Shown piece after piece: positions 11,700 to 24,468 of a DNA stretch of 64,000 nucleotides. The DNA is taken from assembly GCA_023374045.1 (NCBI GenBank), contig CM041776.1, positions 138,449,296-138,513,295 of the forward strand. The letters run 5' to 3'. The notes below the pieces were generated by a model that was not told where the DNA came from, ran no database searches, and was given only the letters and a program-made list of their open reading frames with translations. Numbering within the stretch: position 1 is the stretch's first letter; each line of letters begins with the position of its first letter. This DNA comes from Limonium bicolor. Taxonomy: Eukaryota > Streptophyta > Magnoliopsida > Caryophyllales > Plumbaginaceae. The position numbers and the translations under genes are program-made.

Positions 11700-11945
11700 G
11701 CTACTGTCCGACCCCAGCTGGATCGGACGCTGGGTCGGACAAGGCCTGAGTAACGAAAATAAACCTTCTGGAAACGTCCGACCCAGAGCCGTGAGTCGGA
11801 CGGGGTCGGACGGGCCTTGAGAAACGACGGTAATTCTTTCTGGAATGGTCCGACCCAGGGCCGTGAGTCGGACGTGGGTCGGACGGGCAAATTTTCTAAA
11901 TGGCGAAGTAGTTCTGACTTCGTCCGACCCAGAGCCTGGGTCCAT
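11700..11945 (+). repeat. hairpin minisatellite in LARD1 3' LTR (shortened)
   Basis: The same array as at 1490-1910 is present with only about three and a half units. It stops abruptly at 11945, where the last units and the flanking DNA present in the 5' LTR are missing. Confidence 0.8.
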
Positions 11946-12982
11946 GGAAAGTATCAGTGAAGGAGGTAAGAGATCAATAATAGATCATTGATCGTACTAC
12001 TTCATGTATGTATAGGAATCCAATAGTTGATCCTCGAAGGAGCCGGTAGTGCGGATACAACGGGTGAACGGTATGATTTCTTTCATGCTCTGTATCCTAA
12101 CTGGTTACCCGATTTGTGTGCTTATGTGATCACAATAAGATAAAGCACGAATCGGACTCATACTGCACTTAACTGTGTTTGAACTATTTTGGTTCTTGTT
12201 GTATCTTCTTGAACAATTAGTTTGTATAATTCATGAAATGAATGAATGGAATTGAGAAGTATGTGTAAGTATCGTGTGCTTGTGTATTGATGTATGTATG
12301 GGAAATGGAGTAAGGAGTTGACTTCTACTAATTCCTAACATTCTAACTCCTAACTTGAGTAATGAGTAAATGGAATGAGTAGAAGTCCGATATAGTTTCG
12401 GCCACGCGTGAGGATAAGGAAACACAAGAGGTTGGATCCGAATCCTGGCTGTAATCTTTTCCATGGACCAATTCCCTTGAATGGGTAGCATCCTGGATTA
12501 GTGGGCCACCTTAAAGCCCGGTGGTGGGATGTAGTACTCCTGCCCGGAGGTCATAACGACTTAACTGGAAGTAAAGTATGTTAGAAGTAAGTATCGTATG
12601 TGTATTGGTCTTGACTATTGTAAGTCATTGACCGGAAGTAAAAGAGTATCGAACACCCGATAAACCGGGTGTGTAATGAAGCTAACTGGACCTTGTATGT
12701 ATTGGAGAATTGTATCTCCGTATTGCGTATTGGATATGTAATGAGTATGTATTGTGTATGTGTATTCTGGAAAATGGTAAGTAAGCATTGGTTGACTTGT
12801 ATTGTCTTCCAAGCATGTATCGTACTGTGCGTATGTATGTATACCTTGTGTAGTATTGTAGTATCGTGAATGAAAGCATGCATGTATGTATGTATGAATG
12901 TATGTATTGCAAAATGAATTGCATGTATTCGACCAAATGGTCGGCGTACCTCGCTAGTACGCGGGGTATGCGGTTATCATAT

Positions 12983-13035
12983 TCAGCGTAAGCTGACCCC
13001 CTCGGGGACCCTTTTTAGTGTGCAGGTACCCGGAG
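12983..13035 (+). other. conserved double hairpin in LARD1 3' LTR
   Basis: This is the second copy of the structure at 3169-3213. The TCAGC-gtaa-GCTGA stem and the C-run/G-run stem are intact, followed by the T-rich run and CAGGTACC. Confidence 0.6.
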
Positions 13036-13475
13036 CGAATACGGTCAATGTAAGAGACCGGTGGCGCGCCTTGTAATTAGAAGTATCTAGTTTATGAGGA
13101 ATGGGTAGCAGATTGAATCCTAGTAAGTGTGTATGAATTTGGAGAAGTACTGTATTGATTTTGGAACCTAGTAAAATCGGTATGCGTAGTGTATTATCTT
13201 GTACGGAGTTGTGAAGTATTGTATTGAATGGAGTAATGTATCGAATGGAGTATTGTAGTAATCAGTACGTAATGAGAGTATGTATTGTATTAAGTAGTAC
13301 TCGGATATTCGGTCCATCAGACCGATGTTGTATGTAGAAGTAGTAGCCTTGTTAGTCACGTGGGTGACTAACGGCTTTGTATCACCCGAGGTATGTAAGT
13401 ATATATCCGCTGCGTGACTCAGGAAGTACGAGGAAATTGGACGGTAATGACTGAATTAATAGTAGGGGTGTTACA

Positions 13476-16243
13476 CCGTACTTTGAAGCGTCGCTATAAA
13501 CTGCAAAGCCTTCAGTCCCTGATGGTAAGGTCAACACTGGTGCTGTAGTCAACCTCTCCTTTAGAATAAAAAGCTTTTTCACAATCTTCATCCCATATGA
13601 ACTTCACTGACTTCCTCATAAGATTGGTGAGAGGCCTAGCAATCTTCAAGAAGTCTTTAACAATCTTTTGTAATACCCTGCCAGCCCCAGAAAACTTCGA
13701 ATCCCAGTCATATTGGTCGGTCTAGGCCAATCTCTTACTGCTTGCACCTTAGTTGGGTCTACAGAGATACCAGCACTTGTGACAATGTGCCCAGGAATGC
13801 GACTTTCTCCAACCAAAATTCACATTTTGACAATTTGGCATATAACTGTTGTCTCGCAATGTATGCAATACCTGCCTCAGATGATTTTCATGTTCCTCCA
13901 AACTCTTAGATATATAAGAATATCATCAATAAATACCACCACGAATTAATCAAGATAGGGCCCAAAAATCCTGTTCATCAAATCCTATAAACACTGCTGG
14001 GGCGTTAGTTAAACCAAATGGCATTACAGTGAATTCATAGTGCCCATACCTCATCCTGAAGGCAGTCTTTGGAATATCCTTCTCAGCAATCTTCAACTGG
14101 TGATATCCAGATCTCAGATCAATCTTTGAGAATACACTGCACCTTGTAGTTGGTCGAACAGGTCATCAATTCTGGGTAAAGGGTATTTGTTTTTCACGGG
14201 CTGGTGGTTGAGCTCTTTGTAATCGATGCACAACCTCATTCCTCCATCCTTCTTTTTAACAAATAAGACCGGTGCTCCCCAAGGTGACACACTTGGACGG
14301 ATGTACCCTTTGTCTAATAACTCTTACGAGCTGAACTTTCAACTCCTTCATCTCAGTTGGTGCCATCCTGTACGGGTGCTTTCGAAATGGGTCCGGTGCC
14401 AGGTACTAGATCAATACTGAACTCCACTTCCATGTCAGGCGGCATGCCAGGGATCTCTTCAGGGGAAAACATCAGGGAATTCGTTTACCACTCGGATCTT
14501 GGAGATTTTCTCTACCTCCACATTGAAGTCTTGGACATAACAGAGGTATGCTTGATGTCCCTTCCTGATCTTGCCTAAGATGTTCATGGCCGAAACAATC
14601 TTCACCCCTGGTTTGCTCTCTACCCCATTTGTAAGATATTCTGTTGCCTTGAAGGTCCTTTGAGGATGACCTTCTTCTCAAAATAGTCCACCCTTCCTTA
14701 TGCTTACTTAACCAATCCATCCCAGAATTACTCAAAATCTTTGAGGTCAAACTGAATCAAATCAGAAGCTAGATCTACCCCCTAAAACCCTCCCCCTTTA
14801 CATTCACCCTTACCCCTCCAATAAATTAGAACATTGAATCACCTCCCCAGACGGAATAGATACAAAAACAGATATAGGGGCATTCGCTACCAAATTCAAT
14901 TTCTTCATAAAAGAGGATGCTATAAAAGAATAGGAAGCACCAGTATCAAACAGGATAAAACAGGAGTGTTCTGGACAAGGAAAAGTACCAGTGATCACTT
15001 GTCCCCAGCTTCGGCTTCGGCTCGACTCATCACATTATCCTTCCCGGATTACGGTAGTTGTTGTTGCCATTATTGTTGTGGTTGTTGTTGTGTTTGCCTC
15101 CCACACCAATATTCTGCTTATTGTTGTTTTGGGTAGATCCTCCAGAGTTGTTTTGGTTTCCACTTCGATTCTGGTAGTTTCTGATTTGTTCCTACTCGCA
15201 TCATGTCTACCTTGGCCTTCATTGCTTCTCTGAGGGGTACCACCTGAGGTATTTTTGTAGCATTCATACGATCGGTCCTCCTTGCCACAAGTATAGCATT
15301 TGACCTGGTTTCCATGGCAATCTTTCCCTGGGTGGTCCTCGACCGCATTTCTTGCAATAAAATGCCTTCTCCTTGGTTCCATGATCCCTGATTTTGATTC
15401 CCTCCAGACTTTGGTCGCTCATCATAGTTGGGACGAGGCCTCTTATCTGACCCTGGTTATGAAAGGACCTCTTTTTATCATAGTTTCCTTCAACCTTCCT
15501 CTTGTTTCCAGCCTAACTTCTCTCTTCTTATGCTGAATACGATCAAGTTAGCTGCTCTCTCATATGCCTCGTGGAGGGTGGTAAAAGTGAAGCAACTGAG
15601 AATCTCCTGCAGCCGAAAGGGTAACCCACCAATACTTCTCTATCTTAGCTGCTTCATCGGGAACTAGTGTCGGGGCAATCTGGCCAACTCCATAAATTTG
15701 GTGTAGTATTCTTGAACTGACAATGAGAGCTGCTTCAACTCCTGAAATTCTTGGTATCCCTCGTATCCTCACATGCTCTGGATAGAAACGCTTCCGAAGT
15801 GCCACCTTCAGTGCTTCCTAGTCAAAGTTGGGCTGAGCTTGGAAAGTGGCTCGGTTGGCAGTCACCAGGTGTCAGCTTCCTTTTTGAGGTAGTATACCAC
15901 CACTGCTCACCCTTCTTTCAGCAGGGCAATTCACTGCCTCGAGGATCTTATCCATGTCACGGATCCAGTCTTCGAGAATAACGGGATCCTCATCTCCAGA
16001 ATAAAGTCCGGCTTCATATTGCAATCCTCTTAGAGTAGTCTTCATTGACATAGGCTCCCTGGTTTTGGTTCAGGATCTGAGCATGTCCTTGAACCACTGA
16101 GCAATGTTGACAGTCAGCTGCCCAACTCATCAATTCAAATCTGCATTTTCCTGCCATTTGCCTAGCTCTTTGCCTCATCTGGTATGTATGTACGATTCGA
16201 TCTATTCTTGAAACTCCAGGCCTAAAGTCTGGATTCCAACCAT
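13476..16243 (-). pseudogene. second gag-pol copy of the gypsy complex, broken and 3'-truncated
   Basis: On the minus strand this runs from the gag start (16243) through gag, zinc knuckle, protease, reverse transcriptase and the start of RNase H, closely matching 36522-39281. Protease is recognisable by the DTGAS active-site motif in the frame 14998-14810. Reverse transcriptase retains the FIDD box near 13915, read just after an in-frame stop. Many one-base indels break the frame. Integrase and the rest lie beyond the LARD1 insertion, outside the window. An extra short duplication is present near 14775-14800 relative to the other copy. It cannot encode a working polyprotein as read, though some indels may be sequencing error. 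Confidence 0.85.
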
Positions 16244-16586
16244 TAACCCTAATCTACATTAGTGTAATTAAATATTGACCCAAAATTTCCATAAGGAAAT
16301 ATACATGTAGATACTAAACTCCATAATATTTAACAAATTCATAATCCACCAATAATCACCAAAGTTGGTCTCAAAGGACATTAATTCATTCAATATTTTA
16401 AACAATACCAAAATTCATAATATCTTATCATCCCAATCAATTATAACCACGCAATCATAAAGCAATCACCAAGTCACAAGCATAAAAGTAGACAATTCCC
16501 AATTCCCCAGAAACCGGCTTTTCAAATTTTTAAACCTAACTCATTATTCCAAACTAAACCTTTCTTATGCTAATTCCCAGTTTTGA

Positions 16587-16598
16587 GCTCTGATACCA
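16587..16598 (-). other. primer-binding site (tRNA-iMet) of the left gypsy interior
   Basis: GCTCTGATACCA is the reverse complement of the initiator-Met primer site. It lies two bases from the LTR edge at 16601. Unlike the LARD elements it is not part of a perfect local hairpin. Confidence 0.9.
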
Positions 16599-18012
16599 CT
16601 TGTAACACCCCGGTTTCAACATGTATAACCTCGATTTATTAGCACATAATTAATAGTTTGCAGCAGAAATATAAGTAATAAACCAACCCAACCGGGATGT
16701 TATCGCCACACTCAGCCTATGAGTGCTAAGGCTTATTCAATTATAGCTGGCAATATAAACTAAACGAAACAACATAAAATAAAATCCCATTTATGCTAAA
16801 ACATTAGATCTCCTCAATTGTTCATGAATTAAATGCTTAAGACTAGTCGTTACGCGTCCCCTTATCCCAGCAACTTAATCATCCACACCTGCGGTCAGAA
16901 AACAAACAACACACAGAAAGGACCCGCGCAAACCAGAAACTGAGTAAACCCTACAACACCTTGTCAAATACATTTTGAAAAGTCATTTGAGTAAATAGAC
17001 ATAAATAGGCACTTAAAAATCAAATGATAACATCAGAATAATCTCAATCACCAATCCACAATATAACGAATCAATTCTGGAATGACGGGAGTCAACCAAA
17101 GTTCCATAATTCACAAATTCCAATTAATGGGTACCACAACAGAGTTGGGACCGATCCAGTTCACCCTCACTCTAAGTCCTTAAGTGTGCACACCCCCCAA
17201 AAGCTTTCTAACTAATGGGTAGATCATAGAGCTTAGCTGCGGTCTGAGACTCAACAGCGCAATATATAAATTATCAAAGGCATTTTCCAACTCTCCAAAA
17301 GTCAATCTCCCATCAAATCCAGAATAAAATAATCATATATGTAATATCAAAGTCTCAAACCATCCCAAACATTCCATACCATCAATATAATATCAACATC
17401 ATAAGCACAACTTTAACATTCACATCAATACAATCAACATCAAAATGCCACAACACGATCACAACGTAAATTAGGTAACACAAGGTTTACCTGGAATCCA
17501 CAACAAAACAGAAGTTGGCAGCATTATCCACAATCGGACAGCTAGTAAGTCCCGTCGAAGTGCTCAAAATCTAACATTTTATTATAATTCTGCTATCAGA
17601 GATCCACAATATCTAATGCATATCAATAAGAATTAATGACAATATATATTATTAGTTCATCCCTGAAACCGTAATTTGTTTTAAAAAAACAGATCAGTTG
17701 ACAAACCATAGTCACACACTCGTATCCAAAAAATGAACTCACTCAATATATTTGAATTTAGTAAAAGCCTTCAGATAATCATTAGCGAAGCAAATATACA
17801 ACCGTATCATCATCAAAACCATTCCACTTTAACTTTCTATGAAATAATATAAATATACCCTTAAATGCGTAAAGATCAAATAGATAGTATCGGCAATATG
17901 TTATTAAATTAATACTCGCATAAAACCACAATAATTCGCACGAATAAAAACAAACTTAGGGCTTAACAATATTAAATGCAAAGTAGATATCGGTACGTTC
18001 GGAAAACCTATA

Positions 18013-18248
18013 CTCCCTCCGTCCCAAGTTGACTGTCCACTTTACTATTTGGATGGATCGTTTGATTTCAATATTTAATATGTAAGATAGATATATTTTT
18101 ATAATTTTTTTTTATAATGGAATCCTTATGTGAAAACTATATATTGTAAAAATTATTTTTTAAAAATTATTTTTATCTTATATTTTTAATATTGAAGTGG
18201 AAAAGCGTGCCAAAAAATAAATGATACACTTACGACGGACGGAGGTAG
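18013..18248. mobile_element. Stowaway-type MITE in the shared gypsy LTR
   Basis: This element of about 236 bp starts CTCCCTCCGTCCC and ends with the near inverse GGACGGAGGTAG, flanked by TA on both sides. That is the hallmark of plant Stowaway elements of the Tc1/mariner group. The interior is AT-rich and non-coding. The same element is at the same site in the other LTR, so it was part of the LTR before the latest transposition. Confidence 0.85.
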
Positions 18249-18578
18249 TATATAAAATACATATAGTATGACATATAGACTGCGGCTAACTTTTAAACTT
18301 GCAGGGAATACATAAATTATATATATAGAGTCTCTGTATCAAATCAATAGCTAGGGATATATAGTAATCAGAACGGTGAGGAACAACCGAGACTAGATAA
18401 ACAAACACAAAACAAATAACTATTTGCAAATAAAATATACTCAAATTCACTGACATACGGAAATGTTGAGTAATCTCAATGATTTCTTTTTAATATATAA
18501 TCGATTGGTTTCCAGTACTCCCCTACAACGGAGATCACATCAATTCGAAAAGAGGGTTTATTCTATTAAAGTAAGTCA

Positions 18579-18583
18579 AAATC
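18579..18583. other. target-site duplication of LARD2, left copy (AAATC)
   Basis: AAATC directly before LARD2 is repeated at 33995-33999 directly after it. The intact LTR has one copy at this site (about 41646-41650), which proves the insertion point. Confidence 0.9.
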
Positions 18584-18880
18584 TGTAACACCCCAACTCA
18601 ATCCAAATGTGGTCTCACAACTTAACAGCATATATATATACATGTCACAGCGGAATTCTTTACACTCCAGGACCTTGCCACGGTCTGACTACAGAATATA
18701 CCGAACATTAGTACATAACAACCTTAACCAAATACATATTCTTCATTACAATCCTCTCACAACCTATAACATCTTACTACTCAATTGCCATACCTAGTGT
18801 ACATGCACAACTCGTAGGTCACACTTAATCCTTAACACTTGTATCCTCTTCTTACTCTTGCGACGGCCGCCTCCTGATGT

Positions 18881-18935
18881 ACACCTGTGTAGTAAAAACA
18901 GCCCCCAAAGGGGGTCAGCACGAATGCTGGTACGA
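18881..18935 (-). other. conserved double hairpin in LARD2 3' LTR
   Basis: Read on the minus strand: CAGCA-ttcg-TGCTG, then CCCCC-ttt-GGGGG, then a T run and ACACAGGTGT. The layout is that of LARD1 but the first stem and its loop differ (TTCG here, GTAA in LARD1). The second copy is at 28711-28766. Confidence 0.6.
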
Positions 18936-20242
18936 TCCTCTCATGGCCCCCAAGCTAACGTGGCTACGACGACTAATTGTCGATAGCATGGAGGTTGATT
19001 AGATGCCAACATAATAGTAAATGCTGTAAACAACAATCCAATATGAACAATTAAAGTTCACGCACAATGAACGACTTAAATGCGTTCCCTCAATTAGAGA
19101 GTTAATTGTTTAACTCCTTAAGTTATATTTCCTCTTAATCTTAGTCCATCCTTACCTCACTCAATCTTAATCTTATCTTAATCTTAGAACACCACCCTTT
19201 AATAAGGAGTGGATGTAGCTTATCTTAGCCTTAACAATACAAACCATCCCTTAAAAGGAATGGTTGCAACTTATCTTAACCTTACCTTAAGTATGCCAAC
19301 CGTTCTCTCATTGGGAACAGGTTAGCCCTTAGTTCGTTGTTTATTTTTGTAGGGCTTGGTTAACCCTAGCCAGCAGCAGGACACTTACCGGCAATAAACA
19401 ACATTCTTAAATTGTTGGGGATGTAGGCTTGATCCCCCCACGCCATCTTAAAGCCACCTACCTTGACTGGATGTCCAATGTAGCCGAGCCGGCCAACCGA
19501 CCCAAGGCTACTAGTCCGAGGACTAGTCCTTAATCGGAAGTCGAATCTGCTATAGATACCGACCCCCTTTCCTTAGCATGCATGACCGAGATCGGTCCCG
19601 GGTTTCCTCACTCAAGTTCCAGTTAGTAGTAGTCTCAAGACCATGTTTGTTGGTTAACCTCTTTCGGTTTATATCGTCCCATATTAGGGAGCGTTCCTTA
19701 GTCTCACTCATTTCCTTACTAAACGTTGGTTAGTAAGTTCTCACGGTATGTTGTGTTAGTTTTCAAACATCACACACAATACAATAAATATAATATATTC
19801 CGGTTGCATGCTTTATCTTGTTTAGTGAGCACACAAAAACAAATAGCACACAAGCCGAGGGACACCTCGTTAGCAAGCAGGTCACAAGAAGAACTGTACC
19901 GTTCACCGTTGGTCGTTCGGTTTGCTTACTCTCTTCCGGAGTCCAAATTCCCAGTCCTAAACATTCATTCAGTTTTAGGTTGTTAATCACTTAACTCAAT
20001 TCAACTTACTAATCTTACTTAACTTAATTAACTTACTTAACTTACTTAACCCTTAATGATCCCCACCTAACACCTCTTAAGTCTTACAACTTAATCTTAC
20101 AAACTTAACCTTAAGCTTTTAAGCTTACACTTAACTTAACTTAATCCCTTAAGTTCTTAGGGTCCTAATCATTACCACCCTACCAAAGGTATACCTTATT
20201 ACCTATTACCATCCTTAGAATCCAAATTTCTTTTTTTTTTAG

Positions 20243-20575
20243 GCTCGACCGAACTTCCGACCGACCTTACCCAAGGTCGGTCCATTCCAGAACATATTAC
20301 CGCTTGAAAATTCTACCCCACCCCCCAAGTCCGGTCCAAGGTCGGTCCATTCCCGAGAGTTTCCCCGTGGGATATTTAAGCCCGACCGAACTTGCCAAGT
20401 TCGGTCCCATGTTCGGTCGATTCCAGAGACTCAATTCGTACACAAAATACAAGCCCGACCGAACTTGCAAGTCCGGTCCCAAGTTCGGTCGGTTCCAGAA
20501 ACTTCCTCCGGCAGTGTAAACTGAGCTCGACCGACCTTGCAGGTCCGGTCCCAAGGTCGGTCGGCTCCAGAACCT
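20243..20575 (-). repeat. hairpin minisatellite in LARD2 3' LTR
   Basis: About five units of roughly 70 bp are present. Each has CGACCGAACTTG paired with CAAGTTCGGTCG or close variants, plus a TTCCAGA spacer. The spacer matches TCTGGAA of the LARD1 array in reverse complement, whereas the stems differ. Confidence 0.85.
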
Positions 20576-23268
20576 TGTTTCTAAATTCCCATTTGACTCC
20601 AAACTTCTCCACAAGTTCCCCCCATGTGTCCTAATACCATTTAGGCACTTAAACTCACCTTAGAACTTCCACCAAACTCTCCAAAACTTTCCAAGATCTT
20701 CTCAAACATTTACTAAATTCTTACAAACACTCCTACACTTGTCATATGATTCCTTACATTTCCAACTTGTAACCTTGCCAAAACTTCAACCAACCCAAGT
20801 GTTCCCTCCTTAACAGTTTGAGCACTTCATAAACATCATCTTCCATCTTCAATTCATTTACCAAGACTTCCTCAAGTCACCTTGCATATCCATGCACAAA
20901 TTCCTCTCTTTTCCTTTGGTTACTCACCACTCTTAAACTCTTCAGCTTACCCATACATTTCTTTTCACCACTTATCACCTTGACCTTGTTCTTCACTTAC
21001 CTTACCCATGCAACACCCTCCTTAGACTTTTCCACTTCTTTTATGCAACTTACTCACCATTCTCATGATCATACCCTCCTATACGTTCCTAGCCAATCTA
21101 TAACCTTCTCCTTCAATCTTCACTCCCATCACCTAAGTCCACTCATTACCATCTAAACTAAACCTTATTGTTCCACTACTAGCATCATCACTACTTAGGC
21201 AAGCTTCCCAAGACTTTCATTGATATATTCCCAAGTTCATACCTAAATCACCTTAAGCATTATACACACTTCTCCTTAAAACTTATGCACAAGTCTTACA
21301 TTCCTCATATCATGATTTTGGTGTGTTTAATACACTCACCAATCCTCTAATTCCTCCTAGACATCTCTAGGTCATTCTAAACCTCAAGAACTCCTTAGTT
21401 AACTCATTTCCACCCAATTTTCTTTTCATGCTCCCTAGTAAACCCTAGGGCATATTAGCTCACCACTACCACTTAAACACTTTGTTTTCTACTCAAATTT
21501 CGCCATAGCTTCTCTAGCATCTTATCATGCCCAAATGCATTGTTTTCCTCATTCATCCATCTCACACACATCAAGTTCTTTCTCATCACATCTCACCACC
21601 AAACCAACTCATTCACAACAACTCATTATATTGCAATAATCTTAAATTGCATAGCACCAAGGCTCTTAAATGACATGGCTCTTAGGCCCTTAAATGACTT
21701 AAACTTAAACACTGAATTTCCCACATATAAAAGCTTTCAACCTGCAAAACACCCATCAATCTCATAGTAATTATAATGCTCTTAAAATCCATCTTAAACT
21801 TATATTACTAACTCATTCCCATTGGCTCCTTAGTCACAAGTTCACAAGCTTATTTAAGTTCTTTTTCTTAGGTTACATAACCCATTACCTAATGTAAGCC
21901 CTAGGCTACATTGGTACCCATCTAAAACTCATTCCTTAAACCTTAAACCACCATTAGGTAAGTAATTTACCTTGTTTTCTCAAGCTTATCTTATCTTCCT
22001 CCTTAGACCTTCTTCTTGAATGAATATCGGCCACTTAAACTCCCTTTGCCAATGTTCTAACCAATATTCAATGACTCACATGAGTACTAAACAATACACT
22101 AACCTCAAGGAATGAAAACCTAGGTTAGAAATGTGTTCTAAGGCATAAAAGTGGATGATTACCTTTGAAGTCTCAAGGTAGACTTGGGCATTGAATGAAA
22201 GAGGACCTCCACTAGTCCTTGGTGAATAAAACAAGCTAGAACAAGGCATAAAAATAGCCCCCATGAGTAGTAAATTTTCGGCCATGTAAGGAAGTGATGG
22301 AAACTTGGTTTTTCTTACATTTTCTTTACCTTAAGAGAATGGAGAAGCTAATGAGCTCTTCAAACTTGATTTTCCTCCATCAATGGAGTTTTCTCATGGC
22401 ACCAAACTTGAGCTTTGAAAGATTTGAAAAGATAGAAAGGAGGGCCTTGACTTAACTAAGACAAATATGCAATTTGTTTTGGATTTGGAGCTTGGAGTTG
22501 CACTTGGCAAGTGAATGAAGGTGAGGAGCCATGAATGGAGCTCTCTCTCGGTTTGGAGCAGGAGAGGAGAAAGAGAAATCGTGGAAGGAAGGAGAAATGA
22601 AGAGAGAGAGGAAGAAAGGTAACTTAAGTGAAGATATTTGTTATAAAAAGGTGAATAGTCTTTGCTTTTACTTTCCTTCCCTTTTTCTTTCTTAATTTGA
22701 TGAAGTCTTTAATGACTCATCCCTTAGAAACCGGCCCCCATCATAAATAAGGCTAGTCATGGTCTTTGTTGACCAACTAATTAGCTTATATTGATTAAAA
22801 CTTAAACTAGTTACTATTTGGCACTATTCACTAATTAGTGCACATATTTCTGAAATTTTTGATTTCCCATTGATTTAGACTTCCTAATGTGATACTAATT
22901 AGTACACATGTTGATTAAAGAGTAATGATGGACATCTAGCCACTCAAAACTCAATTCTAAGACAATTTCTCAAAAATGTGCTTTAAGACTTCTTAAAGCA
23001 CATTTTGTGTTTTAACTTGTTTTCAAGCTTGGTTTTCTTTGGTAATTGGTTTAAAATGACCATTAGAATATTACTAAGGTCTTGTCATGATATTTGGGTA
23101 CTCACCAAGTCTCTCCAAGCTTAGAGCACATTTTGCCCTAATTGCCCTTAAGACACTTTTTGTGTTTTCCTTTGGTTTAAATTGTCTACCAATCTTTAAA
23201 GGCATATTCTAGCCTTACTACATCATAATTTGATGTTTACTTAGCATACTTGGGTTTGGGGTATTTCA

Positions 23269-23305
23269 ATCTACCCCCCTTAAAAGAACTTTGTCCCCAA
23301 AGTTC
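23269..23305 (-). other. polypurine tract and inverted repeat of LARD2
   Basis: On the minus strand, GAACTTT-ggggac-AAAGTTC (23286-23305) precedes a TTTTAAGGGGGGTAGAT tract that abuts the LTR at 23268. The layout matches LARD1 at 9410-9443. Confidence 0.85.
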
Positions 23306-24433
23306 CCATGCATCTTATCTCATTAGAATACATGCATTACCTCATTCCTTAGATCATATAGATCATACTTATGTATACTTAAACTCATTGAATCCTTAGG
23401 TCCACCATATGCTTATTCTTAAATATCACACAACATGCTTACGCATGTATAGCACTCAAAATTCCCTTTGTTCCTTTTGACGATTAAAACATTCACATAA
23501 CTTCCAACGTATTCTCCCATGTCACCGGTCCGTAGACAATGGCTCATTCGTCCTCGTCACCATGGGCCAGAATACAAAACACTCTGCTCTCCCCATGTCA
23601 CCGGTCCGAAGACAAGGCTCGTGCGTCCTCGACTTCATGGGCGAGACTCAGTAAAAAGGTAATCCTTTTTACGAGGTCATGTGAGGAATAATTCCTCTAA
23701 TTAAAAATACAAGCAACTCCAATTTCGTTTTACTAACGCCTCTATCCTTAGCGTGATTTAATTGTGACCACTGATAGGGAGTTTCAGGAGTCATCCTACC
23801 CTGACGTGATCAGCATCAGTGTAGAACCATCCTTCCCCCCCAATTTGTGTTGGTTTCCCTTGATCCCTAGAAAATCAAGTTCCACCTCCCACGTCATTTT
23901 CAAACATCCAAATAATTCACTCATGTCCAATTTTCTATCTTTTTAGTTCTTCTAATCATAATCAATACATCTCCAAGGTGTGGACTCAGTCCATCAGACA
24001 TTCCCAATTCATCTCTTAGTAATTACCTCAAGGCACCCATTCTTACTAAGTTCTATATCAGCCTCATACCAATTCTCACCATCTTATATATCATAGCATT
24101 ACTATCTTCTCCCTTATACTCATGTCAAATTGTATCTCATAATGTATCTTATTCTTATCTTATCTCACACCTAGTCTCATATCGACTCATACCTCATATA
24201 TTCCTTATTTCTTAAGTCTCCTTAATCCTTTTTCCTTAATTCTCTTAACTTGTACTCACACCGGAGTTAACAAGACAGGTACTTAATATGTATGGCATTC
24301 ACATCTTCTGTGTGCAATAACCATGATTTATCTCAAAATGTTTGTGTAAAACATATTCTCATATTCTTTTGTGTGCTATGCACACCGTAGTTTATGTACT
24401 AAGTACTCAAATATACGATAAGCGGTTTTCGCT

Positions 24434-24468
24434 CTACCCCCCTTAAAATGGATTACGCCCACGTAATC
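24434..24468 (-). other. internal inverted repeat plus PPT-like tract in LARD2
   Basis: On the minus strand, GATTACG-tggg-CGTAATC is followed by a TTTTAAGGGGGGTAG tract and then AGCGAAAACCGCTTA. The same combination occurs in LARD1 at 8037-8090. Confidence 0.5.

Larger units (their letters stand above)
1..13475 (+). mobile_element. LARD1: large non-autonomous LTR retrotransposon, 5' end outside window
   Basis: Two direct copies of a more than 4 kb sequence (1-3666 and 9444-13475) flank 5.8 kb of non-coding DNA. The right-hand side of the first copy is followed by a tRNA-iMet primer-binding site and the second copy is preceded by a polypurine tract, so this is an LTR element on the plus strand. 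The LTR starts TGAAATACCCC and ends GGGGTGTTACA. No gag, protease, reverse transcriptase, RNase H or integrase motif is readable in the interior, which fits a large retrotransposon derivative (LARD). It is inserted in the RNase H region of a Tekay-type gypsy element: the sequence after 13475 resumes at the position equivalent to 36522. The first roughly 755 bp of the 5' LTR lie left of the window. Confidence 0.85.
9444..13475 (+). repeat. 3' LTR of LARD1
   Basis: This 4032 bp LTR begins TGAAATACCCC and ends GGGGTGTTACA. It matches the 5' LTR but lacks about 400 bp after 11945, inside the minisatellite. It contains a CT-rich tract at 10090-10170, the TATA-like motif at 11545-11552 and the double hairpin at 12983-13035. 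The sequence right of 13475 is gypsy coding DNA, so the first five bases there (CCGTA) are the expected target-site duplication. Confidence 0.9.
16601..18583 (-). repeat. shared gypsy LTR, part 1 (interrupted by LARD2)
   Basis: This matches 39648-41650 of the intact LTR. It starts TGTAACACCCC on the plus strand. It is cut after CAAAATC at 18583 by LARD2 and continues at 34000. With the second part it totals about 2.6 kb, the same as the intact copy. Confidence 0.9.
18584..23268 (-). repeat. 3' LTR of LARD2
   Basis: This 4685 bp repeat closely matches 28420-33994 once the 910 bp hAT element in that copy is removed. It contains the double hairpin (18881-18935), a block of CTTAA-rich repeats near 19100-20160, the hairpin minisatellite (20243-20575) and an AT/CT-rich U3 side. 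No reading frame of note. Confidence 0.9.

Noticed and set aside
14834..15536. Plus-strand frames over the gag and protease region
   Set aside because: They are opposite-strand shadows of the gypsy gag linker (Asn-rich repeats read as Val-rich).
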